Below, piece by piece: positions 8,908 to 19,030 of a stretch of 56,301 nucleotides of DNA. The DNA is from Treponema sp. (GTDB taxonomy: Bacteria > Spirochaetota > Spirochaetia > Treponematales > Treponemataceae), in contig JAAYNH010000070.1 in NCBI GenBank assembly GCA_012520945.1, positions 1 to 56,301 of the forward strand, in the 5' to 3' direction. Numbering within the stretch: the first letter of the stretch is position 1; the number at the start of each line of letters is the position of its first letter. The notes under the pieces were generated by a model, which made no database searches, was not told the DNA's origin, and saw only the letters and a list, made by a program, of their open reading frames with translations. The position numbers were made by a program, and so were the translations under genes.

Positions 8908-9837
8908 ATGGAAACACAATTTTTGAAAATGTCAGATGGGCAAAATATTGCTTTACATTCTTGGTTGCCGAACTGTTCAAAAGAAAAAATAAAAAAAATA
9001 ATTATTATTAGTCATGGTATGGCTGAAAGTGCAACACGATATTCTGATTTTGCTGAATATCTTAATAAAAAAGGATATGCTGTTTTTGCACATGATCATA
9101 GAGGGCATGGTGAAACTGCCGGCACAGTAGAAAACTTAGGTTTTTTAGCCGAAGAAAACGGATTTAAAAGAGTTGTTGCCGATTTAGTTGGTATAGTAGA
9201 TTATGTTACCGATAGTTTTCCGGCTAGAAAAATTATTTTGCTTGGTCATTCATTTGGTTCTTTCATTGCACAATCTTACATTGAGTATTTTGGAAATGAT
9301 ATTAATGCATGTATATTATCCGGAACAGCAGGTCCTCGATTTGGATTAGGTTCACTACTTAAGGGTATAGCAAGTGTTATGTGCTTAATCTTTGGAAAAA
9401 AATCCAAAGGTAGATTTTTAACTTTATTAACTATAGGACCTTATAATAATAAAATCCCCAAAAAAGAAAAAACTCCAACTTCATGGCTTTCACGTGATGC
9501 TCAATATTTAAATAAATCTTATAATGGACCATATTATGGTTTTATTTGTACGAATGCATTTTTTAAGGATTTAGGAACCGGTTTGTCTATCATTCATAAG
9601 AAAAAAAATCTTAAAAAAATTCCTAAAAAATTACCTATTCTTTTTATTACAGGCACACAGGATCCTGTTGGAAGTTATACAAAAACTGTTAAAAAATTAG
9701 CTAATATTTATCGGAAAATAGGTATAAAAAATATTACAGAAATTTATTACGATGGTGCAAGACATGAACCGATAAATGAAATTAATAGAGCTGAAGTTTA
9801 TGAAGATATTTTTAATTGGATAGAACAAAGAACATAA
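8908..9837 (+). CDS. Alpha/beta hydrolase, monoacylglycerol-lipase-like
   Basis: 309 residues with a standard alpha/beta-hydrolase plan: HGMAESATRY oxyanion region near 34-43, HDHRGHGET near 64-72, nucleophile elbow GHSFGS (~112-117, Ser catalytic), an Asp in GTQDPVGSY (~247) and the final His in DGARHEPINE (~285). The pattern fits lysophospholipase or monoacylglycerol lipase (Hydrolase_4). It is cytoplasmic, with no signal peptide. No Shine-Dalgarno precedes the ATG; TATTAT at 8895-8900 lies 7 bases before it, suggesting a leaderless message, although no good -35 was found. It is divergent from the ORP-like operon. Confidence 0.85.
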   Translation: METQFLKMSDGQNIALHSWLPNCSKEKIKKIIIISHGMAESATRYSDFAEYLNKKGYAVFAHDHRGHGETAGTVENLGFLAEENGFKRVVADLVGIVDYVTDSFPARKIILLGHSFGSFIAQSYIEYFGNDINACILSGTAGPRFGLGSLLKGIASVMCLIFGKKSKGRFLTLLTIGPYNNKIPKKEKTPTSWLSRDAQYLNKSYNGPYYGFICTNAFFKDLGTGLSIIHKKKNLKKIPKKLPILFITGTQDPVGSYTKTVKKLANIYRKIGIKNITEIYYDGARHEPINEINRAEVYEDIFNWIEQRT

Positions 9838-9880
9838 AAATAACACTGTTGTTAATTATTTTTAACTTATTTATTATGTA

Positions 9881-9909
9881 TTGAATTTATTAGCTTTTTT
9901 TATTAAAAT
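9881..9909 (+). promoter_or_regulatory. Sigma-70 promoter of pcnB
   Basis: TTGAAT (9881-9886), 17-base spacer, TAAAAT (9904-9909). The predicted transcription start near 9916 leaves only about 6-7 bases before the ATG at 9923. A TTG inside the -35 box would give a longer frame but cannot be the translation start if this promoter is used. Confidence 0.55.
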
Positions 9910-9922
9910 AAAGACACTTATT

Positions 9923-11023
9923 ATGTTAGTCAGATATTCATCAAATGAGAATGGAAAACTTGTAAAAAAAGCAATAATATATACAAAGAAAGAACACTCC
10001 ATTTCAAATAGCTTAATAGATACAAATGCCTTAAAGATTATCAGTCAACTTCGTGCTTTTGGACACGATGCATATATTGTCGGTGGGGCAGTGCGTGATT
10101 TACTTTGCAACAAAATACCAAAAGATTTTGATATTGTAACAGATGCAACTCCAAGTAAAATAAGAAAAATTTTTAGAAACTCACGAATCATAGGAAGACG
10201 TTTCCGTCTCGTGCATATTTATTTTGACGATATTATTTTTGAAGTCAGTACTTTTCGTTCAACAATTAACGGCTCAATTGGAAACAGTTTTGGTTCTATT
10301 GAGGAAGATGTTAAACGTCGCGATTTTACACTAAATGCACTTTATTATGATCCGTTAAAGAAACAAATCATTGATTATGTAGGTGGCATGAAAGACATAA
10401 AGAAAAATGTTATAAAACCTGTGATTCCATTAAATCAGATTTTTACAGAAGATCCTGTTCGTATGTTAAGGGCTGTTAAATATGCTGTTTCAACCGGATT
10501 TAAAATGCCATTAGCATTAAAAAGAAAAATTAAAAAAAATGCACATCTATTATCACCGATTTCAGCTTCAAGATTAACGGAAGAAATGTTAAAAATTTTA
10601 AATTCCGGTTATGCATATGAAATTACATATCGCTCATTAGAAACGAATTTATTTATGCATTTACAACCTTCAGCTACAACATTAATATTTGATAATAAAG
10701 AATTTGAAACAAATTATTTAAATAGACTAAAAGAACTTGATGCACTTCATTTTATTAATCCGGAAGCTCGTCTTGGAGAAAAACTTTTTTATATTATATA
10801 TGACTTTGCATTAAATTTAACAGATTGGGAAAGAGAATTACAAGCTGAAAAAATAGATGTTACTGACCTTTATAAAAAAACATGGAAAGAGTGTAGACAT
10901 TTTCTATTACCAATGAATCCACAAAGAACAGAATTAGATTATGCTGTAAATCTTGTATTAAAAAAAATCGGTTTTCCTGCATTTCAAAAGAAAAAGCGTA
11001 AAAAAACAGTAAATATAAAATAA
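9923..11023 (+). CDS. pcnB: Class II polynucleotide nucleotidyltransferase, PcnB-type
   Basis: 366 residues from the ATG at 9923. The nucleotidyltransferase head has GGAVRDLL and the DFDIVTDATP metal-binding motif, then RRDFTLNALYYD and EDPVRMLRAVKYA, all class II hallmarks. It has no HD domain and a short basic tail (KKKRKKTVN), which fits poly(A) polymerase I better than a CCA enzyme. A separate HD-containing CCA transferase is at 47069. Expected role: 3' polyadenylation of RNA. Class II enzymes are hard to split by sequence alone, so the exact specificity is inferred. Confidence 0.85.
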   Translation: MLVRYSSNENGKLVKKAIIYTKKEHSISNSLIDTNALKIISQLRAFGHDAYIVGGAVRDLLCNKIPKDFDIVTDATPSKIRKIFRNSRIIGRRFRLVHIYFDDIIFEVSTFRSTINGSIGNSFGSIEEDVKRRDFTLNALYYDPLKKQIIDYVGGMKDIKKNVIKPVIPLNQIFTEDPVRMLRAVKYAVSTGFKMPLALKRKIKKNAHLLSPISASRLTEEMLKILNSGYAYEITYRSLETNLFMHLQPSATTLIFDNKEFETNYLNRLKELDALHFINPEARLGEKLFYIIYDFALNLTDWERELQAEKIDVTDLYKKTWKECRHFLLPMNPQRTELDYAVNLVLKKIGFPAFQKKKRKKTVNIK

Positions 11024-11108
11024 GGATAGTAGGTAGGTTAAAAAAGAATATTTAATAATTTACTTTGGTAGACAGAATATACATTATTAAGAGTAGTATA
11101 TATTTTTA

Positions 11109-11861
11109 TTATTTAATATTATTTAATATTCGTTCATATGTCCACTTACTAATTTCTTTAGTATAATTATAGTTTTCGTCCTTAGACTTTATATAATATT
11201 TATCATTTACTTTATAAATGATAATATCTTCTATTTCTAAAACAACTTTTGCATTGTCAGGCATTCTAGTAATATCAATACTTTGATAACTTAAATTATC
11301 TTTAAATATATATGGTTCAACCCAAAAACGCGGTGAGGTTTCAATAAAAGTATATAAATCACTTTCTATTGAATATAATTCACTTGTATTAGTATTAAAA
11401 AAATATTGGCGATTTCCCAAATCATTTATATTGCCAAATAAAAAAGTGGAGTTATTTATTTTTAGCTGATAACAACTTTCACTAAAAAAATTATGAAAGT
11501 TTTTTGACGAAAAAGAAAAGTTGTCTGAAATTTTATACATCTTATGAGGTTTTCTAAGATACTGAAGAAACGTATTAATTTTAATATTATCTAATGGAAA
11601 AATAATTGGTTCAATATTTTGTTCAATAAATGTACCAATATTATCTTTTGTATTTAAAATAAGAATTTCATTTTCTTTATCAATTGTCTTATTATGTATT
11701 TCAATATTTATGATATTTTCTTTTGTATTTAACAGGTACATTTTAAGAATATTATTTTTGTTTTGTGTTTCAAGTTCACGTGAAAAAATAAAAAAACTTA
11801 AAATATAAATTATAAATAAGAGAAAATTTATTATGTGTAAAATAAATATTTTATTTTTCAT
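11109..11861 (-). CDS. DUF4340-like membrane-anchored protein of a Gld-type ABC system
   Basis: 250 residues with a single N-terminal membrane segment (residues ~7-27) and an extracytoplasmic beta-rich domain. Its place, directly after and overlapping the GldG-like gene by 11 bases, and its architecture match the DUF4340 proteins that accompany such ABC operons. Similarity is by context and shape rather than by a strong motif. No function is established for the family. Confidence 0.55.
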   Translation of the reverse strand: MKNKIFILHIINFLLFIIYILSFFIFSRELETQNKNNILKMYLLNTKENIINIEIHNKTIDKENEILILNTKDNIGTFIEQNIEPIIFPLDNIKINTFLQYLRKPHKMYKISDNFSFSSKNFHNFFSESCYQLKINNSTFLFGNINDLGNRQYFFNTNTSELYSIESDLYTFIETSPRFWVEPYIFKDNLSYQSIDITRMPDNAKVVLEIEDIIIYKVNDKYYIKSKDENYNYTKEISKWTYERILNNIK

Positions 11862-13824
11862 TTTTCATTTTTATTTTTAACAATTCATCTTTTTTTGCAA
11901 TCCATAGTAATGAATTTGCAATATTTTCTATGTTAATTAAACTGTCTGTATATTCAAGCATTCTTGAACAAGCATAAACATCAGTTGAAATAACAAAACG
12001 TGTTTCCTCTCCCCTTGCCTTTTGTTTTGAAAATCTTACGGTATAAGGAAATTTATTCATTGAATTATCATATGTAATTGGTTTTAAATATTTTTCAAAC
12101 GGAGATGCATTAATAAAATTATTCTCAAAAGATATTGTCCAAGATTTTTCAGAAGATTCATTAACAATTTTTGTTTCATATATTTTATTATCCCAAATGA
12201 TTGGACTTGTCCAAAATGCAACAGAAGAGTTATCTTGTAAAATCCAAAATGGATAATCTATATATTGATTTAAATCATTTTGGGGACTTTGCATTGTTAA
12301 TGAAAAACATTTTTCATCAAGAATAATTTTTTCATCAAGAATAATATTCCAATGCTTTAATAAATTAGAAAAATAATTTTGAGTATCTAGATTTTTTGAA
12401 ATTTTCCAATCTCCATAAATATCTACATCAAAAGGACTTGTTGTAAAAAATGCACAACCGTTATCTTGCATAAAATTCTCAATATTAATACAGTCTGTTT
12501 GAGTTAAATATGTTGAACCTAAAAGTAATAAAGGAACTGAATGTAAAATTTCAAAACTGTTTTGAAGTTCAATGCATTTAAATCCAAGTGAATCTAAACT
12601 AGGTATCAAGTATGGATAATCATTTTCTAACGATAATGCATTACCAACAAATATTTGTAATGCATTAAATTTATCTGTTGCAAAATATTCAAGCTGAACA
12701 GCAATATCATATTCAATTGTATCACAATTTAATACAAAAGGAATTACTTCCGTTTTATTTTCATATTCTAAAATAATTGCAGAAATAGCATCAATTGTTA
12801 TTGTTTTATTTTTTTTGTTTACTTGAATTTTTTGAGGATAAATACCAAAACTTTCTAATTTTTTTTTGATTTTCATATTATTATCTGTATTAATAATTTC
12901 AAAAAAAATATTGTCTTTGATTTTTTTTATATCGACATAATTTAATAAATATTCTTGAACATTAATAATATCATTAAAAATATTATGTAAGTTTTCACTT
13001 TTATAATATGTAATATGTAGTGCACTTGGAATTTCAGATAAAATTGTTTTTGAATATTCACTTAAAGAATATTTTTTTTGTTTTGTTAAATCAATTGTTA
13101 AAAAAAATCTTGTCGAATTTAATAATAATAATATGCATGTCATTAATGTAATGAAATATATTTTACTTTTTGTTTTATTATATTTAAAAAAATGTTTTAA
13201 TGAAAGTAAAACAAAAATTAAACTAAATATAATATAAAAAAATAAATCACGTGTGTCTAAAATTCCTTTTGATGCTTTATTAAAATGGTAACTAAATGAA
13301 AAATAATTAATAAGTTTTAAAAAATTTATAGGTAAATTTATGTATAATGTTATTATATTTAAAAATGAAATTATAAAAAGACTAATAGATGATATTAAGA
13401 AAGCAGTTGCAGAATTTTTACATTTTAATGAAATATAAATACAAAAACTAATTTCACATAAAGAAAATAAAATAATTAATAATGCTGATGTAAAAATTAT
13501 TGAATTTTCTAAAGCAGAAAAAATACTTATAAAAAAAGGTAGAATTAAAAATAAAAAATAACAAAAAAAGGATGCAAAAATTTTTGATAAAATCAAAATA
13601 ATCTTTGGAATTGGTAATGTCATTGGTATATCTTTTTCAAATTGCCAAAGTTGCATTGTTAAAGCAGGTATAATTAAAATTGAAATAGTTGGTATTGAAG
13701 TAAAAATATTTTCAGATTTTATAAATAATGTGAAAAAACAAAATATTATAAAAGCAATATATAAAAATGGAGAAATAATAAATTGTTTTAATTCTTTTTT
13801 TAAACAAATATAAAACAAATTCAT
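11851..13824 (-). CDS. ABC-2 permease fused to a GldG-like extracytoplasmic domain
   Basis: 657 residues. The first ~240 contain about six membrane spans typical of an ABC-2 permease. The rest (~250-640) is a GldG/ABC_transp_aux-like soluble domain with its own N-terminal anchor, fusing what are GldF and GldG in Bacteroidetes. It overlaps the ATPase gene upstream by 4 bases (ATGA). An 18-base tandem duplication (about 12309-12344) encodes a repeated IILDEK. The substrate is unknown. Gliding is not expected in a spirochaete, so an envelope export role is more likely. Confidence 0.75.
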   Translation of the reverse strand: MNLFYICLKKELKQFIISPFLYIAFIIFCFFTLFIKSENIFTSIPTISILIIPALTMQLWQFEKDIPMTLPIPKIILILSKIFASFFCYFLFLILPFFISIFSALENSIIFTSALLIILFSLCEISFCIYISLKCKNSATAFLISSISLFIISFLNIITLYINLPINFLKLINYFSFSYHFNKASKGILDTRDLFFYIIFSLIFVLLSLKHFFKYNKTKSKIYFITLMTCILLLLNSTRFFLTIDLTKQKKYSLSEYSKTILSEIPSALHITYYKSENLHNIFNDIINVQEYLLNYVDIKKIKDNIFFEIINTDNNMKIKKKLESFGIYPQKIQVNKKNKTITIDAISAIILEYENKTEVIPFVLNCDTIEYDIAVQLEYFATDKFNALQIFVGNALSLENDYPYLIPSLDSLGFKCIELQNSFEILHSVPLLLLGSTYLTQTDCINIENFMQDNGCAFFTTSPFDVDIYGDWKISKNLDTQNYFSNLLKHWNIILDEKIILDEKCFSLTMQSPQNDLNQYIDYPFWILQDNSSVAFWTSPIIWDNKIYETKIVNESSEKSWTISFENNFINASPFEKYLKPITYDNSMNKFPYTVRFSKQKARGEETRFVISTDVYACSRMLEYTDSLINIENIANSLLWIAKKDELLKIKMKNEK

Positions 13825-14552
13825 TTAGCACTCCTCTGTTTTATACTGTTAAAATTTTCTGTAATTTTTAAAAAAGCTTGTTCTAAATTTTGACATTTTG
13901 TTTTTTCACAAAGATTTGAAATAGTATCTTGTTCTAAAATTTTTCCATTATGAATAATTATTACATCATCACATATATTTTCAATTTCACTCATAATGTG
14001 AGAAGAAAAAATTATAGTTTTATTTTTTGCATTTTCAAAAATTATTTTTTTAATTTGTTGATTTTGTTTAGCATCAAGTCCATCTGTTGCTTCATCTAAA
14101 ATTAATACTTTTGGATTATGTAAAATTGCTTGTGCAAATGCTAATCGTTGTCTGTATCCTTTTGAAAGTGTTGAAATTTTTTTTTGTAATACTTCCTCTA
14201 ATGAACATTTGTTAGAAATTTTTTCTATATTTTTTGTGTCAATATCACGAACATTACAAACAAATTTTAAAAAATCCTTACAAGAAAAGTTTTCATAAAA
14301 TAAAGGATTTTCACTAACATAACCAACTATTTTTTTTGCTTCAATTGGATTTTCTATACAATCAATATTATCAATAAAAACTTTTCCATCCGTTGGATAA
14401 CTTAGTGTTGCTAAAATTTTTAAAATAGTTGATTTACCTGCTCCATTTACACCGAGTAATCCTGTAATTTTTCCGGAATGAATTTTAAAACTTGCATTAT
14501 CAACAGCAATAAAGTTTTTGTATTTTTTTGTCATTGAAATAAGTTCAATCAT
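13821..14552 (-). CDS. ABC transporter ATP-binding protein (GldA/CcmA-like)
   Basis: 243 residues with Walker A GVNGAGKST (~34-42), Q-loop region VGYVSENPLF, signature LSKGYRQR (~134), Walker B VLILDEATDGLD (~156) and switch His in FSSHIMSE. The subfamily is that of ABC-2 exporters such as GldA. It is the first gene of the three-gene exporter operon and supplies energy to the fused permease at 11851-13824. Confidence 0.92.
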   Translation of the reverse strand: MIELISMTKKYKNFIAVDNASFKIHSGKITGLLGVNGAGKSTILKILATLSYPTDGKVFIDNIDCIENPIEAKKIVGYVSENPLFYENFSCKDFLKFVCNVRDIDTKNIEKISNKCSLEEVLQKKISTLSKGYRQRLAFAQAILHNPKVLILDEATDGLDAKQNQQIKKIIFENAKNKTIIFSSHIMSEIENICDDVIIIHNGKILEQDTISNLCEKTKCQNLEQAFLKITENFNSIKQRSAK

Positions 14553-14589
14553 TTTATAACCTCAAAATTAACATTTACTTTTATGACAA

Positions 14590-15516
14590 TTAATCTTCAT
14601 AAGGTATTTCAAAAATCATTCTATCTTTTGTTAAAACAGTTTTGGGAAAAATACTTTGTGCTTCTTTCAAAAGATTTTTTAATTCATAATCTGTATAGCG
14701 AGGACTATAATGTATTAATCCCATTTTTTTTACATTTGCATCTCTAGCAACAGTAGCTGCTTGAATTGATGTCATGTGTTTTTTTTCCTTTGCTTGTTCC
14801 TCAAATTCATTTGAAAACATTCCTTCACAAATTAATAGATCCGAACCTTGAACTTCTTTTGCAATTGACGGTAAATACATTGTATCAGTAACATAGCTAA
14901 ATTTTCTGCCCGAGCGTTTCTCTCCCATAACTTGTTCAGGTTTTACAATAGTTCCATCACTTGATTCAACTTCATTACCTGCTTGAAGTTTTGACCAAAG
15001 AGGTCCACATGGAACATTGAGTGCCAATGCTTTTTCAGGAAAAAATTGTCCGGGTCTGTCTAATTCTTCCAGCGTATATCCAACACAAATTTTTGTATGT
15101 TGCAAAGGAAAAGCACGAATATAAAATCCATCTCCTTCATGACATATGCATGGAGCAGTGATTTCTTTAACAATTACCGGATAATTTATATACATATCTA
15201 AAACTTTACGAGAGCTTTCAATATATTCTGCAATTTTAGGCGGTCCATAAATATAAAGCGGTTCATCTCTTTCAACTTGACTTGAAAGCATCATTAATCC
15301 GGGTATTCCTGTAACATGATCTGCATGAGTATGACTTATAAAAATTGCATTAATTTTTTTCCATTTTAAATTTAATCTACGTAAAGAAACTTGTGTGCCT
15401 TCACCGCCGTCAAATAAAAATAACTCCCCTTCTCGTCGTAACAAAACTGATGTTAAGTGCCTGTATGGAAGAGGCATCATTCCTCCACAACCTAAAATAA
15501 AGGCTTCCATATTCAT
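14590..15516 (-). CDS. rnz: Ribonuclease Z
   Basis: 308 residues. It cuts the 3' trailer from tRNA precursors. The metallo-beta-lactamase motif SHTHADH (~63-69), FDGGEGTQ near 35, TDTMY (~211) and the late HYSPRYTD segment are the zinc ligands and RNase Z signature. This suits a genome where CCA is not encoded in tRNA genes (both tRNA genes here lack it). The ATG overlaps the FemAB gene stop by 4 bases; a second ATG two codons on is also possible. Confidence 0.93.
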   Translation of the reverse strand: MNMEAFILGCGGMMPLPYRHLTSVLLRREGELFLFDGGEGTQVSLRRLNLKWKKINAIFISHTHADHVTGIPGLMMLSSQVERDEPLYIYGPPKIAEYIESSRKVLDMYINYPVIVKEITAPCICHEGDGFYIRAFPLQHTKICVGYTLEELDRPGQFFPEKALALNVPCGPLWSKLQAGNEVESSDGTIVKPEQVMGEKRSGRKFSYVTDTMYLPSIAKEVQGSDLLICEGMFSNEFEEQAKEKKHMTSIQAATVARDANVKKMGLIHYSPRYTDYELKNLLKEAQSIFPKTVLTKDRMIFEIPYED

Positions 15517-16631
15517 AATCTACCTGCCAATATCTTTTTAATTTTTTTATGATAAAAGTTTCTTAAATTTTCCAAAAAAACAAAACATACATAAATAGGT
15601 GAACAAATAAAATCTACAGAACCAATTCTGTGAATAATTTTACCGCCAAATCCTGTTTTAAATTTATATAAACCATGCATTGGATGTTTTTCATCATCTG
15701 TTGGTGGAATGCCATAAAAATCATAAACTTTACTGCCAAAATTTTTAGCATCTAAAATTGCATTCCATTGCAAAAGATAAGTTGGCATTAAATTACGTTT
15801 TTTATTGCTTGAGGCACCATAAAGATAAACTGCTTCTGTTTTACTAAATAATGTAATAATAGAAGCTAATTTTTCTCCTTCATGACTGGCTATGTATAAA
15901 TTGATTTTTATGTCATTTTGATTTTTAGATAATTCCATTAATGACTTATAATAATTTTTTGAATGAAGTGCAATTCCATCGCGCTTAGATGTTTCATTAT
16001 AAAGTTCATAAAAAATATCCATATCATTAATACTACCTTTAAAAACTTCTACACCTTTTTTTCTTGCAAGATTAATATTATATCTCCATTTACTTTTCAT
16101 ATTTGCTAATATTGTATCTTCATCTTGAGTAATGTTAAGTAAAACTGTATCTGAAGGTTGAATATCTGTTTGTGTTTTTTTTAATGTAGAAACTTTTCTT
16201 ATATTTTTTTGAGCAATAATTTTATCATTAAGATTTTCAAATTCAATTGGTGGGTCCATACGAATACATATTAAATTTTTAGGCAAAATTTTTTTTAATT
16301 TTTTGGCAAAAAGATTTAATAGTTTTAAATAATCTTCATACGAAAGAGACAATTCATTTGTAATATCCGGCCCCATTGGAATGTATGCAAAATAAAAAAA
16401 CTTTGCAATGCGTCTAATTAAAACAGATACGCTTATGCTCACTTTTTTTTCTTGAAAATCAATATTTATATTATCGTTTTTAATAATAAATGAAAAATCA
16501 AAAAATTTATATTGCCAATCATGTTTACTTTTAAATGTTGCCCAAAAATCAGTTTGCAAAAAACGACTAATTTTTTCTGAATATTCTTGCAAAGATTTTT
16601 TTTCGATTAAAATTAAATCTTCAAAAATCAT
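15513..16631 (-). CDS. FemAB/MurM-family peptidoglycan bridge aminoacyltransferase
   Basis: 372 residues with the double-GNAT plan of Fem transferases: an N-terminal QTDFWATFKSKHDW block, TVLLNITQDEDTILANMKSKWRYNI, then ARKKGVEVFKG and a C-terminal YDFYGIPP / GLYKFKTGFGG signature. Such enzymes add amino acids from aminoacyl-tRNA to the muropeptide side chain of lipid II. The number and identity of residues added cannot be read. The gene overlaps metG by one base and rnz by four. Linkage to an aminoacyl-tRNA synthetase is suggestive but not proof of methionine use. Confidence 0.85.
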   Translation of the reverse strand: MIFEDLILIEKKSLQEYSEKISRFLQTDFWATFKSKHDWQYKFFDFSFIIKNDNINIDFQEKKVSISVSVLIRRIAKFFYFAYIPMGPDITNELSLSYEDYLKLLNLFAKKLKKILPKNLICIRMDPPIEFENLNDKIIAQKNIRKVSTLKKTQTDIQPSDTVLLNITQDEDTILANMKSKWRYNINLARKKGVEVFKGSINDMDIFYELYNETSKRDGIALHSKNYYKSLMELSKNQNDIKINLYIASHEGEKLASIITLFSKTEAVYLYGASSNKKRNLMPTYLLQWNAILDAKNFGSKVYDFYGIPPTDDEKHPMHGLYKFKTGFGGKIIHRIGSVDFICSPIYVCFVFLENLRNFYHKKIKKILAGRL

Positions 16632-18982
16632 CAGCTTACTTCGCCATTTTCCGTTTGAGTCATTATAATTTCCTTACCATTTGCAATTAAAGAATTACCG
16701 GCAATTTTTACTACTTTATTTACAACTTTAATATTTATACTAAAAAATGTATCTGCATCAATTTCAGTTTCTTTAATTGTATTTGTGTTAGTTCCTTCAA
16801 GAACAACCGAAGTACCAGGTTTTGCCCATGGACAATTTAGAATTTCAACGCGATCATTTCCGTCAGCATCTTTATAATCAGCGGCTAAAAGCATACCATG
16901 ACTTTCAATTCCTCGCATTTTTCTAGGTTTTAAATTATCAACAATAATAACATTTTTTCCAAGTAATTCATCTTCAGTTAAATAAGGAACAAGTCCAGAT
17001 AAGATAATTCTATCTTTTCCGGAGCCATCATCTAAATGTTCAATATAAAGTTTATCCGCTTCAGGATGTTTTTCAACACTTACAATTTTTGCAACAATTA
17101 AATTAATTTTTGAATTAAATATTTCAATTTGTTCTTCTGCAGTTAATAATTTAGTCTCAACTTTCTTTGATTCTTTAATATCTTTTTTTTGAGTTTTTTT
17201 ATTTATTTTATTTTCTTTTTTTTCAGCTTTTCGTTCAGTTTGACTTCCTGCATATTTTTCACGATATGATTTTGTTAAAGTATCATCTAATGGTTTGAAA
17301 ACAATTTCAGCATTTGTAACTGTTTCCAATCCTTCAGTTACACCAAGGTTTGACCAATTAAGAGGATTAATATTTCCGACAAATCCTACACGTTTATTTA
17401 CAGTTTGTTTTCCAAAAAAGGACAATACTTTTGTTGCATACTGAGGCATAAAAGGATGAACCATAATCATTAAATCTTTTATTACATAACATAAATCACG
17501 AATAAGACTTGCCGCTTTTTCAGGGTCAGTATTTCGTGTTTTCCATGGTTCACCATCTTGAAATGCTTTATTTGCAATAGAAGAAATTACAAAAATTTCA
17601 TGAAAAGCATCTTTTAAATTTGCCCATTCAAAATATTCTGTAATTTTTGTTTCATAAGATATAACTTTTTTCCAAAGCTCATCATTTGGTTTACCTTCCG
17701 GAATTACTCCATCATAATAACGCGAAACAAAAGTTGTAGTGCGATTAACTAAATTACCAAGATTTCCAATTAATTCGCTGTTAATTTTTTCTTGAAAGTC
17801 TTTCCAAGTAAATTGTGTATCTGCCTTTTCCGGACGATTATAGAAAATATAAAATCTCCATGCATCTGCCGGAATACCGGATTCTTTTGCATCGTTACCA
17901 AAAACACCTATGCCTTTTGACTTACTAAATTTTCCATCTTCATAATTTAAATATTCCGTACTTGACATATGATATAATTTTGTCCATTGACGACCGGAGC
18001 CAATCAAAGTTGACGGGAAAATTACAGTATGAAACGGAATGTTGTCCTTGCCAATAAATTGAAACAAATTAACAGGTTTAGAAGCTGTTTTAGTATCCGT
18101 TGCTTCGCTTGGTAACCACCATGCTTTCCAATCTAATTTTTCCGTTGCTTCACTGTCATTTGCAAGTTTATCAGATAATTCTTTTGTAATTGAAATATAT
18201 CCGATCGGTGCATCAAACCAAACATAAAATACTTTATCTTCAAAACCTTCTTTAGGAACCGGAATACCCCATTTTAAATCGCGTGTGATTGCACGTTGTT
18301 GCAAGCCATCACGAATCCATGCCTGTGTCATCTGAATGGCATTTTTAGACCATTGTCCTTCAACACTTGTCTTTTCCATCCACGGGGTATATTCATCTTG
18401 AATTGCAGGTAAATCAATATATAAGTGTTTTGTGCTTTTTACTTTAGGTGTATGTGAGCAAGTAGAGCAACGAGGATTTTTTAATTCAGTAGGTTCTAAA
18501 AGTTTACCGCAATGTTCACATTGATCACCGCGTGCATCTTCATATCCGCAATGTGGACAAGTACCTAAAACGTATCTGTCTGCTAAAAAACGATCACAAT
18601 CCGAACAAAATAGTTGTTCAATTGTATTTTCTTTAATATATCCTTTTGCATCTAAATCTTTGAAAATATTTTGAACAATTTCAGTTTGTTGCGGTGTACT
18701 TGTTCTTCCAAAATAATCAAAATCAATTCCGAACCATTCATAAATATTTTTATGAATAGCATGATAGTAATCACAAAGTTCACGTGGAGAAATTTTTTCC
18801 TCTAAGGCACGCGTTTCAGTAGCAGTTCCATATTCATCCGTTCCGCAAATATACAACGTGTCGTATCCTCTTGAACGACAAAAACGTGCAAAAACATCTG
18901 CAGAAAGTACTTGTAATAAATTTCCCAAGTGAGGTATATTATTTACATAAGGTAAAGCAGAGGTAATAAGTCTTCTATTCAT
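16631..18982 (-). CDS. metG: Methionyl-tRNA synthetase with C-terminal Trbp111-type tRNA-binding domain
   Basis: 783 residues from the ATG at 18982. The HIGH-equivalent is PHLGN, the KMSKS-equivalent KFSKS. A two-knuckle zinc insert (CSDCDRF, CPHCGYED, CEHCGK, CSTCSHTP) follows the first half. A Lys-rich linker (~585-615) leads to a C-terminal OB-fold domain (VAKIVSVEKHPEADKLY, SGLVPY, MRGIESHGMLL) that dimerises and grips tRNA. A longer frame reaches a TTG at 19018, and ATGs occur at 18991 and 18982. The latter best matches family N-termini (NRRLITSALPYVNN). Confidence 0.95.
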   Translation of the reverse strand: MNRRLITSALPYVNNIPHLGNLLQVLSADVFARFCRSRGYDTLYICGTDEYGTATETRALEEKISPRELCDYYHAIHKNIYEWFGIDFDYFGRTSTPQQTEIVQNIFKDLDAKGYIKENTIEQLFCSDCDRFLADRYVLGTCPHCGYEDARGDQCEHCGKLLEPTELKNPRCSTCSHTPKVKSTKHLYIDLPAIQDEYTPWMEKTSVEGQWSKNAIQMTQAWIRDGLQQRAITRDLKWGIPVPKEGFEDKVFYVWFDAPIGYISITKELSDKLANDSEATEKLDWKAWWLPSEATDTKTASKPVNLFQFIGKDNIPFHTVIFPSTLIGSGRQWTKLYHMSSTEYLNYEDGKFSKSKGIGVFGNDAKESGIPADAWRFYIFYNRPEKADTQFTWKDFQEKINSELIGNLGNLVNRTTTFVSRYYDGVIPEGKPNDELWKKVISYETKITEYFEWANLKDAFHEIFVISSIANKAFQDGEPWKTRNTDPEKAASLIRDLCYVIKDLMIMVHPFMPQYATKVLSFFGKQTVNKRVGFVGNINPLNWSNLGVTEGLETVTNAEIVFKPLDDTLTKSYREKYAGSQTERKAEKKENKINKKTQKKDIKESKKVETKLLTAEEQIEIFNSKINLIVAKIVSVEKHPEADKLYIEHLDDGSGKDRIILSGLVPYLTEDELLGKNVIIVDNLKPRKMRGIESHGMLLAADYKDADGNDRVEILNCPWAKPGTSVVLEGTNTNTIKETEIDADTFFSINIKVVNKVVKIAGNSLIANGKEIIMTQTENGEVS

Positions 18983-19030
18983 AACTTTCATTATAGTTTT
19001 TATGCTTACTTTCGTCAATTACAATTAAAA

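Noticed and set aside
9881-9922. Upstream TTG extension of pcnB (14 extra residues)
   Set aside because: The TTG is within the -35 box of a good promoter and has no ribosome site; the ATG at 9923 is preferred.
18983-19018. TTG extension of metG
   Set aside because: The added residues do not match methionyl-tRNA synthetase N-termini, and ATGs at 18991 and 18982 are available.
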